A stretch of DNA of 64,000 nucleotides from NCBI GenBank assembly GCA_017431145.1, contig JAFRLQ010000143.1, forward strand, positions 1-64,000, written 5' to 3'. Source of the DNA: Clostridia bacterium (GTDB taxonomy: Bacteria; Bacillota; Clostridia; Christensenellales; Maliibacteriaceae). The stretch's first letter is position 1. Every line of letters begins with the position of its first letter. The notes beneath the pieces were generated by a model, which was not told the DNA's origin, made no database searches, and saw only the letters and a list, made by a program, of their open reading frames with translations. Below are positions 1 to 7,462 of this stretch, one piece after another. Made by a program: the position numbers and the translations under genes.

Positions 1-134
1 AACAACGTAGGGCGGGGCACGCCCGAACGTATACGCCCGTGGAGATCGCGTAAGACTTCCCAACGGAAGCAATGGTCGAAGAAGCGGGAATCTCCCTCCT
101 CAAGCTGACATGTCAGGTAGGTGGAGAGAGGATG
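1..134 (+). mobile_element. Probable right end of an IS200/IS605-family element (tnpB 3' remnant and omega-RNA-like tail)
   Basis: In frame 3 the first 50 bases read a tail ending T-Y-T-P-V-E-I-A before a TAA at 51-53; in frame 1 the same stretch reads N-N-V-G-R-G-T-P-E. Both strings resemble the C-terminal tails I recall for TnpB proteins, so a frameshift may lie between them. Then comes a non-coding stretch with a pyrimidine block (91-100), a 12-nt palindrome CTGACATGTCAG (105-116) and a purine block (119-134) that can pair back. This resembles the RNA-guide scaffold at the right end of such elements. The element seems to stop right at the degV stop codon. Only the end is in the window, so this is an inference from pattern. 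Confidence 0.4.
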
Positions 135-1013
135 TCAACTGCTTCTTACCCCTTCATCGCTCTCAAAAAACAGCGCGATCGTTCCCGGGCCCACGTGTGC
201 GCCTGTCACCGGCTCATAGCAGACAGTCAGTATCTCCCGAGGCTCCGCGGCTTCGCGAAGCATCCCGGCCAGTTCCTCCGCCTCCTGCGCGCAGTCCGCA
301 TGCGCGATGCCCACGATCTGGTCCTTTGCATTCACGACCCAGCTTCGGTATTTTTCCGCAAGCGCGGCGATCGCCTTTTTACGTGTCCTGATCTTGTCCG
401 TGCTCACGATCTTTCCCTGCTCGTTTCCCTTCAGAAGCGGCTTGATCCTGAGGACCGTCCCGATCACTGCGGCGGCATTCGAAAGCCTTCCTGTCCTTCT
501 CAGATGCATGAGATCGTCCACCATGAAGACCTGGCACATACGCCGGCACATCGCGGTGATCTCACCGTATACCGTATCCAGATCCGCACCCTGCTCTTTT
601 CGCTCCGCAGCCTTCATGACCGGGATCCCTTCTCCGAGGGAGGCTCCCAGCGTATCGATCAGCAGGATCCTGCGATGCGGATAGGCTTCTTTCAGTTCCT
701 CCGCCGCGACCTGCGCGGAACTGAAGGAGCTGCTGATCCCGGATGACATGCCGATGAACAGAATGTCTTCTTCTCTCTCAAGGATAGGCCGGAATATCTC
801 TTCATATTTGTCCGGCGTGATCTGGGATGTCGTCGGATGCGCGCCTTCCCGCATGCTCTCGTAATAGGCATGTCCGTCAAACGCCTCCGTATCCAAACAG
901 GTCAGTTCCTTTCCCTCAACGATATATATGAACGGGATCACCGTGATGTCATGTTCCGTCAGCCACGGTGTCGGCAGATTCGCGGACGTGTCCGTTGCGA
1001 TCCTGTATCCCAT
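135..1013 (-). CDS. DegV family fatty-acid-binding protein
   Basis: About 292 residues, the usual size for DegV proteins, which bind a fatty acid in a cleft between two alpha/beta domains and in Firmicutes act as FakB-type partners of a fatty acid kinase. The N-terminus carries the expected D-T-S-A-N-L segment and the middle the S-S-G-I-S-S-S-F-S-S-A lipid-head-group loop, plus T-T-S-Q-I-T-P. Three in-frame starts lie close together (GTG 1019, ATG 1016, ATG 1013). The last is chosen because a GGAGG sits 7 nt upstream. No fakA kinase is near. The stop codon lies exactly at the edge of the IS-like sequence, so the last few residues may have been altered by an insertion. It is divergent from the DUF1836 gene. 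Confidence 0.9.
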   Translation of the reverse strand: MGYRIATDTSANLPTPWLTEHDITVIPFIYIVEGKELTCLDTEAFDGHAYYESMREGAHPTTSQITPDKYEEIFRPILEREEDILFIGMSSGISSSFSSAQVAAEELKEAYPHRRILLIDTLGASLGEGIPVMKAAERKEQGADLDTVYGEITAMCRRMCQVFMVDDLMHLRRTGRLSNAAAVIGTVLRIKPLLKGNEQGKIVSTDKIRTRKKAIAALAEKYRSWVVNAKDQIVGIAHADCAQEAEELAGMLREAAEPREILTVCYEPVTGAHVGPGTIALFFESDEGVRSS

Positions 1014-1028
1014 CATCACACCTCCAAT

Positions 1029-1072
1029 CTAATATACTTTATTAGGTTACATCACTTATACCATTATGTCAA
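1029..1072 (-). promoter_or_regulatory. Likely degV promoter with small inverted repeat
   Basis: On the minus strand TTGACA (1072-1067), a 17-nt spacer and TAACCT (1049-1044) form a plausible sigma-A promoter about 20 nt before the degV ribosome site. CTAATA-N5-TATTAG (1029-1045) overlaps the -10 end and could be an operator. It lies in the divergent region shared with the DUF1836 regulator-like gene, whose product could act here; that link is a guess. Confidence 0.5.
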
Positions 1073-1177
1073 TCGTTTTTCCTTCATAACTTCTTGTGTG
1101 TCTCTTAAGAAAACCTTGCAAACAGAAGCGAATCATGTTTCAATACATTCAAGAAACATGATTTGGAGCGATGCACT

Positions 1178-1777
1178 ATGTCTTTTGATACCAGGCTCGT
1201 CGCGGCAAAACTGCGCCGCTGGGAAAAATTCCTCAATCAGTATCATCTTCCGGACTGGGACTCCATCCCGAACTTCGGACTGTATATGGAGCAGGTCATC
1301 ACCCTGCTCAAGGAGTATCTGGATTATCTTCCTCCGGAACTGAAGGAGGAACAGTTCATCACTGCCGCGACCATCAACAACTATGTCCGTACGAAGATCA
1401 TGCCGGGTCCCGTAAAAAAGAAATACTACCGGATCCAGATCGCGTATCTTCTGATGATCCTCTCCCTGAAACAGAGTCTGAGCATCAGCATGATCCACCG
1501 CCTGATCCCAATGGATCTTTCAGAGGAGGAAGTCCGCGGGATCTATGAGGCCTATGCCGCGCGTCACCGCATCGCCTGCAGATACTTCACCGATCAGGTA
1601 CGACTGATCGCAGCTCCGATCCTGAATCACGAGCCGGAAACGGATATCGTGACCGAGACCCCTGTGGATCTCATCACCACGACTTCGATGATCGGAGGCC
1701 TCGCCTGCCTTATGGCGGAAAAGCTCCTGCTCCTGGAAGACCTGACGCTGGAGGACGTCAGCAGGGATCTGCTTTAG
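1178..1777 (+). CDS. DUF1836 domain-containing protein
   Basis: A 199-residue cytoplasmic protein matching the DUF1836 family of Firmicutes, recognised by the N-I-P-N-x-G/F-G-L-Y-M-E-Q-V segment near residues 25-40 and the following T-I-N-N-Y-V-R-T-K-I-M-P-G-P motif. That motif resembles a MerR-like winged-helix DNA-binding region with a recognition helix. The family is thought to be regulatory, but no target is known. The start at 1178 is preferred to 1163 because GGAG lies 9 nt upstream of it. It is transcribed away from degV and is followed by a strong hairpin shared with the convergent VOC gene. Confidence 0.8.
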   Translation: MSFDTRLVAAKLRRWEKFLNQYHLPDWDSIPNFGLYMEQVITLLKEYLDYLPPELKEEQFITAATINNYVRTKIMPGPVKKKYYRIQIAYLLMILSLKQSLSISMIHRLIPMDLSEEEVRGIYEAYAARHRIACRYFTDQVRLIAAPILNHEPETDIVTETPVDLITTTSMIGGLACLMAEKLLLLEDLTLEDVSRDLL

Positions 1778-1811
1778 AGGTCATCCCCGCATGAAAAGAA
1801 AAACGAAAAAC

Positions 1812-1853
1812 AAAGCACCTCTTCGCCGCAAACACAGGCAAAAGAGGTGCTTT
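1812..1853. terminator. Bidirectional intrinsic terminator between DUF1836 and VOC genes
   Basis: A perfect 12-bp stem (AAAGCACCTCTT at 1812-1823 with AAGAGGTGCTTT at 1842-1853) lies between two convergent genes. A-rich sequence on one side and T on the other would let it serve both strands. Confidence 0.85.
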
Positions 1854-1871
1854 GATATTCAGAATAACATT

Positions 1872-2255
1872 TCAGACGGTGATCTCTACAAGGTTGCCCT
1901 CAGGGTCTCTGATGCAGCTTTCATAATAACCGTCTCCGGTCGTGCGCGGTCCGCTCAGCACTGGATACCCTTCCTGTTTCAGACATGCAGTCAGTTCGTC
2001 CACTTTTTCCTTCGATTCGACGCTGAAGGAAAGATGCGTAAATCCTGTCCGAAGCTCCCTCTTTTCCGGATCCTCCAGTTCCGGACGCGTCATGAGCTCC
2101 AGCCGTGCGCCGTCTTCAAAGGTCAGGAAATATGTCCTGAGCCCAGTTCTCGGATTATGGTACATCGCATTGGACGTTCCGCCGAAATACTTTTCATAGA
2201 ATTCACGCATCCGTTCCATATCGGCTGTATAGATTGCGATATGTTCGATCCGCAT
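1872..2255 (-). CDS. VOC (glyoxalase/bleomycin-resistance fold) protein
   Basis: 127 residues, one complete VOC domain. It begins with M-R-I-E-H-I-A-I-Y-T, giving the first metal-ligand His at residue 5, and ends with D-P-E-G-N-L-V-E-I, where the final Glu is the usual metal ligand. An internal T-H-L-S-F-S-V supplies the second His. These are the positions used by glyoxalase I-like and related metal-dependent enzymes. The arrangement suggests a divalent-metal lyase or dioxygenase-like enzyme, but the substrate is unknown. An AAGGAGG site precedes the ATG. It lies downstream of the MFS gene on the same strand, after a 64-nt gap. Confidence 0.85.
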   Translation of the reverse strand: MRIEHIAIYTADMERMREFYEKYFGGTSNAMYHNPRTGLRTYFLTFEDGARLELMTRPELEDPEKRELRTGFTHLSFSVESKEKVDELTACLKQEGYPVLSGPRTTGDGYYESCIRDPEGNLVEITV

Positions 2256-2319
2256 AGAATCCGCCTCCTTTTTTGTTGCAGTATATCATACCGGGGAAAC
2301 GCCGCGCAAAAACCGCTTA

Positions 2320-3594
2320 TTATGCCGCGTCCGTGTCGTGCAGCTGGAACCTTTCAGGAGTCCTGTTGGGCCTCCAGCCGAGTTTCGTGAATACCGTCAC
2401 CGCGGCGACGATCGTACCGATGCAGAGGATCGAGATGCCGAGGAAGACGAACCGCTGCATATGCTCGCCCACTGCCCTGATCGCGAATCCGCCGCCCAGC
2501 GTCCCGAGCACGGACCCGAAGGACAGCGCCGTTCCGTTAAGGAGCCCCTGCGCTCTGGAATGCATCTTGTCCTCGATGGCGCGCTGGATGAAGACGGACA
2601 GCGTGTAGGAAAAGATCGCCCAGGAGAAGGGCTGCGTGAAGAACTGCACGCCCATGATCACGGGAATCGACGTCGTCACGGAAAAGATCATCCACCGTGT
2701 CGCCACAAGGCACAGATCGATCAGCATGAGGTTCAGGATCCCGGTCTTGCGGATGATCCTATAGCTGGTGAAAAACAGGATGATCTCCAGAACGGAGCTG
2801 ATCGCGGAACTCATTCCGACGATCCTTTCCCCTGCGTGCAGCTGGTCTCTCAGATAGGTCGAGAAATGTGAAGCGTAGAATCCCATGGTCGTCGCGCATA
2901 CGAACGCCATGATCAGGATCATCACGAACCACGGATCCTTGAACAGCACGGCCGCAGGCTCCTTGTCTTTCTTTTCCTGCTTTCCGGGGACCTTCGGAAG
3001 GAATGTGAGCACCGCCAGCATGAGGATCACAACGCCCATTTGGACAAAGAAGATCACGCCCGTTCCGTGTCTGCTGACCTCAATCAGCGAACCGACGGAA
3101 AGGGACACGATCATGAATGCGATCGTTCCGGTCATCCGCGCAGGCCCGTATTTGAACCTCGGTTTCGTCTGATAGATGTACTCCAGCGTGATGGTATCCG
3201 AGAGCGGCTGCATCGGGGAGCGGAAGAAGTTGTACAGGATCAGCGCAGGAAGCACGAACATCGACGTCACTGCAATAGGCTTCAATCCGGGCATGAGTTT
3301 TCTCACGGCCGGAAGAAACGACAGGATGTACAGGATCGTGACCAGCACCATGCCCAGCGCCATGATCCGCATGATATTCGACTTGTCTTTCGCCCTGTCA
3401 CCGAAGCTCCCCCACATGGGCTGCGTCAGCATCGCCACGACAGGCCCGATGGACAGCAGCAGGCTTCGCGCCGTCACGCCGTATCCCATATCCTCAAGGA
3501 ACAGCGGCAGAAACGGCGTGTTCAGCCCGTTGAACGCATGGATGCAAAAGAACATGGCAAAAATCGCGAAGATCTCGGTCTTTCGGTTTTTCAT
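2320..3594 (-). CDS. MFS transporter, paralogue 1
   Basis: A 424-residue, 12-helix major facilitator protein of the MFS_1-like / nucleoside-symporter-like type. The N-terminus reads M-K-N-R-K-T-E-I-F-A-I-F and is followed by a helix ending P-F-L-P-L-F-L-E-D-M-G-Y. The first cytoplasmic loop has the typical G-D-R-x-K-x-K-S-N motif. The start at 3594 is chosen over a longer frame because AGAGGTG sits 7 nt before it and the paralogue at 7463-8737 starts with almost the same residues. The two paralogues are clearly related along their whole length and flank a small redox gene group. The substrate cannot be deduced. Confidence 0.85.
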   Translation of the reverse strand: MKNRKTEIFAIFAMFFCIHAFNGLNTPFLPLFLEDMGYGVTARSLLLSIGPVVAMLTQPMWGSFGDRAKDKSNIMRIMALGMVLVTILYILSFLPAVRKLMPGLKPIAVTSMFVLPALILYNFFRSPMQPLSDTITLEYIYQTKPRFKYGPARMTGTIAFMIVSLSVGSLIEVSRHGTGVIFFVQMGVVILMLAVLTFLPKVPGKQEKKDKEPAAVLFKDPWFVMILIMAFVCATTMGFYASHFSTYLRDQLHAGERIVGMSSAISSVLEIILFFTSYRIIRKTGILNLMLIDLCLVATRWMIFSVTTSIPVIMGVQFFTQPFSWAIFSYTLSVFIQRAIEDKMHSRAQGLLNGTALSFGSVLGTLGGGFAIRAVGEHMQRFVFLGISILCIGTIVAAVTVFTKLGWRPNRTPERFQLHDTDAA

Positions 3595-3739
3595 GTGCCT
3601 ACACCTCTTCTTGTGCTTTTCAGCTGCAGAGCCTGTTTTTACAAGAAAACCGCCCCGACTCACGGAAACATTATAGCATTGCTTCACAGAACACAACATC
3701 CGCTGTTTCTTTTTTCACGATTCTTTTTTCCTGCACCGT

Positions 3740-3815
3740 TTGACGCATACACGTATCCAACGTAAAATGGAAACAAGAAAAACATTCAAGGCACTTTCCT
3801 TCAACGGGAAAGTGC
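3740..3815 (+). promoter_or_regulatory. Promoter and leader hairpin before the aldo/keto reductase operon
   Basis: TTGACG (3740-3745), a 17-nt spacer and TAAAAT (3763-3768) make a good sigma-A promoter. The transcript leader holds a perfect 9-bp hairpin (GCACTTTCC 3791-3799 with GGAAAGTGC 3807-3815) just before the ribosome site at about 3830, so a role in translation or RNA stability is possible. Confidence 0.6.
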
Positions 3816-3841
3816 TGTCCTGCGGAAAAGGAGGAAAACCC

Positions 3842-4768
3842 ATGAAAATGATGAATGTGGTCAACGGACCGCAGAACGTATCCGTGATCATCCAGGGCTG
3901 CATGCGCATGCCCGCACTGACGGTAGACGAGGCGGCGGAAGTGATCCGCAACGCAGCGGAGCTCGGGATCAACTTCTTCGATCACGCCACGGTCTACGGG
4001 CACGGCGACGCGGAGACCCGTTTCGGCGACGCGTTCCCCAAGAGCGGCGTCAAACGCGAGGATGTCTTTATCCAGTCCAAGTGCGGTATCAACAACGAAC
4101 GCGGTGAATTCGACTGGACCTATGAAAACATCCTGGATGCGGTAGACGGAAGTCTGCAGCGTCTGAAAATGGACTACATGGACGTGCTTCTGCTGCACCG
4201 TCCCGATCTGATCTTCGAGCCGGAAGAGGTCGCAGCCGCATTCGATAAACTGGAGGAAAGCGGAAAAGTGCGCTGGTTCGGCGTCAGCAATCTTCCTCCC
4301 ATGCAGATCGAGCTTCTGAAGAAATACGTGAAACAGCCTCTGGTCTTCAACCAGCTTCAGCTGTCACTGGAACAGTCCCAGCTGATCGACCAGACCTTCT
4401 ACCTCAACAATCTGACCACGGAGCGCTCCATCGACCGTGACAACGGCACACTGGATTACTGCCGTCTTCACGACATCACCATCCAGGCCTGGTCTCCCCT
4501 TCAGAAGGGCTTCTTCCAGGGCTGCTTCGTCGACGATCCGGAGTTCCCCGAGCTGAACGCTGTCCTCGGCAAGCTCGCCGAGAAATACGGCGTGGCCAAG
4601 ACCGCGATCGCCATTGCCTGGATCCTGCGCCATCCGGCAAAGATGCAGGTCCTTGCGGGCGCCATGAATCCGGCGCATCTTCGTGACTTCTGCGACGCCG
4701 TGAAGGTCGAGCTCACCCATCACGAGTGGTATGAGCTGTACATCGCGTCCGGCAAATTCCTTCCGTGA
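3842..4768 (+). CDS. Aldo/keto reductase
   Basis: 308 residues forming a full (beta/alpha)8 aldo/keto reductase, NADPH-dependent reduction of aldehydes or ketones in the cytoplasm. The catalytic set is visible: D and Y in N-F-F-D-H-A-T-V-Y-G, K in Q-S-K-C-G-I and H in L-L-L-H-R-P-D. The short S-N-L-P segment and the Q-L-Q-L-S-L-E segment match the YdhF-like branch. GGAGG lies 7 nt before the ATG at 3842; longer upstream frames are not needed. The next gene, an iron alcohol dehydrogenase, starts 63 nt downstream on the same strand with no terminator between, suggesting a two-gene redox operon. Confidence 0.92.
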   Translation: MKMMNVVNGPQNVSVIIQGCMRMPALTVDEAAEVIRNAAELGINFFDHATVYGHGDAETRFGDAFPKSGVKREDVFIQSKCGINNERGEFDWTYENILDAVDGSLQRLKMDYMDVLLLHRPDLIFEPEEVAAAFDKLEESGKVRWFGVSNLPPMQIELLKKYVKQPLVFNQLQLSLEQSQLIDQTFYLNNLTTERSIDRDNGTLDYCRLHDITIQAWSPLQKGFFQGCFVDDPEFPELNAVLGKLAEKYGVAKTAIAIAWILRHPAKMQVLAGAMNPAHLRDFCDAVKVELTHHEWYELYIASGKFLP

Positions 4769-4831
4769 TCCACAGAGCCATGCTCCATTGTTCCCTGTAT
4801 TTCAACAATACCAAGGAGGTTTTATTCCACT

Positions 4832-6001
4832 ATGCTGAATTTCGTACATGACATCCCGACAAGATACTACTTCGGTGAAGGCCAGATCTCCAATCTTGCA
4901 GGCGAGCTTTCCCGTTTCGGAAAAAACGTGCTTCTGACCTACGGCGGCGGTTCCGTCAAACGCAGCGGTCTGTATGACACCATCATGGATATCCTGAACG
5001 GTCATGATTTCAAAGTGACCGAACTGAACGGCATCGATCCCAATCCGCGCATCACTTCCGTGAGAGAAGGTGTGCGCCTGTGCAAAGAAAACGGCGTCGA
5101 CGTGATCCTCGCGGTCGGCGGCGGAAGCACCATCGACTGCTCCAAGGCCATCGCATGCGGTTTCTACTGGGAAGGCGACGATCTGTGGGATATGATCCGC
5201 AATCCCGGCCGGAACATGAAAGCGCTGCCCCTGGTCGATATCCTGACCCTCAGCGCCACCGGATCAGAATTCGATCCCTTCGGCGTCATCTCCAACATGG
5301 AGACCAACGAAAAACTCGGCGTGCCGCTGTGCTATCCCAGCGTCTCCATCTGCGATCCGACCTATACCTTCTCCGTGCCCGCTTACCACACGGCTGCGGG
5401 ATCCGCGGACATCATGAGCCATATCATCGAGGGCTACTTCTCCCGTACGGACGACAGCGATCTTGCGGACGGCATGTGCGAAACGATCCTGAAATCCGTC
5501 ATGAAGAACTGCCCCGTCGCGCTGAAGGATCCTTCCAATTACTCCGCGCGCGCAAACCTCATGCACAATTCCTCCATCGCCTGCTCCCATATCACGGAAT
5601 ACGGCAAACAGGGAACGATGTGGCCCTGCCACGGCATGGAGCATGAGCTGTCCGCCTTCTACGACATCACGCACGGCGTGGGCCTTGCGATCCTCACTCC
5701 GCGCTGGATGCGTTTCATTCTTGCCAAGGATCCGACAGTCACCGGACGTTTCGCGAGATTCGCCCGCAATGTCATCGGTCTTGAGGGGAACGACGATGCC
5801 GCGCTTGCAAAAGAGGGCATCGACGCTCTGGAAGCATACTTTGCCTCCACTGGCATTCCCATGAAGCTGTCCGAGCTCGGGATCGGTGAAGAGCATTTCT
5901 CGGAGATGGCGGATCACGCCAACAAGATCAATCATCTGGAGCTGGCTTATGTGCCGCTTACCAACGAGGATATCGTGGAGATCTTCAGAGCAAGCCTCTG
6001 A
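4832..6001 (+). CDS. Iron-containing alcohol dehydrogenase (butanol dehydrogenase type)
   Basis: 389 residues, the normal size for group III alcohol dehydrogenases. These oxidise or reduce alcohols and aldehydes with NAD(P)H and a bound iron or zinc. The cofactor loop G-G-G-S-x-x-D-C-S-K and the G-S-G/S-A-T-G-S-E region are present. The metal ligands are D and H in S-A-D-I-M-S-H-I-I-E-G-Y, H in P-C-H-G-M-E-H-E-L and H in D-I-T-H-G-V-G-L-A. AAGGAGG precedes the ATG by 12 nt, a slightly long spacing. The closest known group is BdhA/YqdH-like NADPH-dependent butanol dehydrogenase. It probably works with the preceding aldo/keto reductase on aldehydes; substrate not shown. Confidence 0.93.
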   Translation: MLNFVHDIPTRYYFGEGQISNLAGELSRFGKNVLLTYGGGSVKRSGLYDTIMDILNGHDFKVTELNGIDPNPRITSVREGVRLCKENGVDVILAVGGGSTIDCSKAIACGFYWEGDDLWDMIRNPGRNMKALPLVDILTLSATGSEFDPFGVISNMETNEKLGVPLCYPSVSICDPTYTFSVPAYHTAAGSADIMSHIIEGYFSRTDDSDLADGMCETILKSVMKNCPVALKDPSNYSARANLMHNSSIACSHITEYGKQGTMWPCHGMEHELSAFYDITHGVGLAILTPRWMRFILAKDPTVTGRFARFARNVIGLEGNDDAALAKEGIDALEAYFASTGIPMKLSELGIGEEHFSEMADHANKINHLELAYVPLTNEDIVEIFRASL

Positions 6002-6065
6002 TCCCCCTCCTGAGATACGACTCTACGTGCCGCAGCGTTCTCTTTGAACGCCGGCATCTGCAAAT

Positions 6066-6097
6066 GACGCCGCTTTTATGCGGCGTCTGTTTTTTTC
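6066..6097 (+). terminator. Intrinsic terminator after the alcohol dehydrogenase
   Basis: GACGCCGC (6066-6073), a 6-nt loop and GCGGCGTC (6080-6087) are followed by a run of Ts at 6090-6097, a textbook plus-strand terminator. Confidence 0.9.
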
Positions 6098-6130
6098 CCA
6101 TTTTCCTCTTTTCTTTTTGTATTTTCCGTG

Positions 6131-6163
6131 TATAATTGAGACATAGAGTTAGTTTAAACTAAC
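6131..6163 (+). promoter_or_regulatory. Orphan promoter element with 16-nt palindrome
   Basis: TATAAT (6131-6136) is followed 11 nt later by the perfect palindrome GTTAGTTTAAACTAAC (6148-6163), the layout of a repressed promoter. The -35 is weak (CTTTTC with a 17-nt spacer). No credible gene follows on the plus strand in the remaining roughly 150 bases before the convergent DUF362 terminator, and I see nothing else in 6164-6315. Either a small RNA or peptide is made here or the gene was lost. Confidence 0.45.
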
Positions 6164-6315
6164 AATAGTCCGGAGCAATCCGGATGACGGGCGGAAAGGA
6201 CCCGCATCAAACTGAAGCGACTGCCGTTTCGATTCATTGTTGTGTCTCACCAACACCCCCTTACGTTACCAAAATACCTTCCCTTTCATTTTTCTCCTCG
6301 GAACGGCTGCTTACG

Positions 6316-6349
6316 AAAAAGATGGACCTGCGAAAAACGCAGGTCCATC
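6316..6349 (-). terminator. Intrinsic terminator of the DUF362 gene
   Basis: A perfect 12-bp stem (6321-6332 with 6338-6349, loop AAAAA) follows the DUF362 stop and on the minus strand ends in TTTTTC. Confidence 0.88.
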
Positions 6350-6377
6350 GCCTTATTTATTCTTCTTTTTGTGCAGT

Positions 6378-7370
6378 TTACTCGGCAACGAAAGGAACGA
6401 CATCCGCGACAGCGTCAGCGGGAGTGATGCGTTTCTCGTCATTGTCCAGATCGATCAGCACATAGCGGTCGTTGCCCATTCCGAGCTCCTTCATGTAGGA
6501 AAGCTGGCGCAGGCCGTGCCTTGTGGTGATGCGCTCGTACATCGCCTTGCGGTCCTCGTCCTTCATTGCGAAGAGCATATCCACAGACGCCTGATCCGCG
6601 GCGAGGATATCCAGGGAAGCAAGGATGCCGATATTGGGTGTCACGACCGGTTCCGCCGCAACGCCTTCGCAGTCGCAGGAAACGGAGATGTTCCGCATCA
6701 CGTTGATGAAGATGATGTTCTTTCCGAAGTAATCGACTGTGGCTTTGGCGGACTCACTGATGCGCTCCATCAGTTCCTCTTCCACGATGCCCCACATATT
6801 GTCGGAACCCTCCGGCTGATGGATCATCTTTTTGCCGATACGGCCGTCCGCGCATCCGATGCCCAGGTTCTTGTTCGATCCGCCGAAACCGCCCATCGTA
6901 TGGCCTTTGAAGTGCGTCAGTGCGACAAGGGAGTCATACTGCGGCATATGGCTGCCGACAGACATCTCGGTGAACCATTTGCCGTCTTTGACCGGCAGCA
7001 TGGTCGTGCCTTCCTCGTCCATGATATCCACAGGCGCAAAATCCCATCCGTTGACGGAAAGCGTCAGACGGTGAAGATCCGTGGTGTAACGGTCACCTGC
7101 ATAGAAAGTGTTGGTCTCCACGATCGTAGCGTCCGGCAGTTCCTTGTCCAGAAACGCTTTCACCCACGCGGGAGGAATGATGTTCGGGCCGTGCTGTTCG
7201 CCGGTATGAAGCTTTACAGCAACTTTTCCCTTGATATTGGCGCAGACCTTCTCATAGACCTTGCAGATGCCCTCGGGAGAAAGATCGCGGGTAAAATACA
7301 CGACAGACTCGTTGCCTTTGCGTTCGTCATAAGGCACATACTGGTCACCGTTTGTTCCGGGTACTGGCAT
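6378..7370 (-). CDS. DUF362 domain-containing protein
   Basis: 330 residues, a DUF362 protein without the ferredoxin domain that many homologues carry. Recognisable parts are K-V-A-V-K-L-H-T-G-E near the N-terminus, the central H-F-K-G-H-T-M-G-G-F-G-G-S-N-K-N-L-G motif, and C-A-D-G-R. Conserved Cys residues lie around I-S-V-S-C-D-C-E-G. The family is often near redox genes, but its reaction is unknown. ATG 7370 is chosen because GGAGG lies 8 nt upstream. The gene is downstream of the second MFS paralogue on the same strand, with only a 92-nt gap, so the two may be cotranscribed. Confidence 0.85.
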   Translation of the reverse strand: MPVPGTNGDQYVPYDERKGNESVVYFTRDLSPEGICKVYEKVCANIKGKVAVKLHTGEQHGPNIIPPAWVKAFLDKELPDATIVETNTFYAGDRYTTDLHRLTLSVNGWDFAPVDIMDEEGTTMLPVKDGKWFTEMSVGSHMPQYDSLVALTHFKGHTMGGFGGSNKNLGIGCADGRIGKKMIHQPEGSDNMWGIVEEELMERISESAKATVDYFGKNIIFINVMRNISVSCDCEGVAAEPVVTPNIGILASLDILAADQASVDMLFAMKDEDRKAMYERITTRHGLRQLSYMKELGMGNDRYVLIDLDNDEKRITPADAVADVVPFVAE

Positions 7371-7462
7371 AGAATTGACCTCCAAGAAATTTTTTCCAGA
7401 AACATATTAAACGATTTGTTTCCGTTTGAACAGAGTTTTTCGATAAATCCCCCCACAGGGGA

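Noticed and set aside
72-746. Plus-strand frame opposite degV
   Set aside because: DegV on the minus strand has family motifs; the plus frame is low-complexity, rich in R and H, with no ribosome site.
6184-6465. Small plus-strand frame after the 6131 promoter
   Set aside because: It runs through the convergent terminator and into the DUF362 gene, with no ribosome site or recognisable residues.
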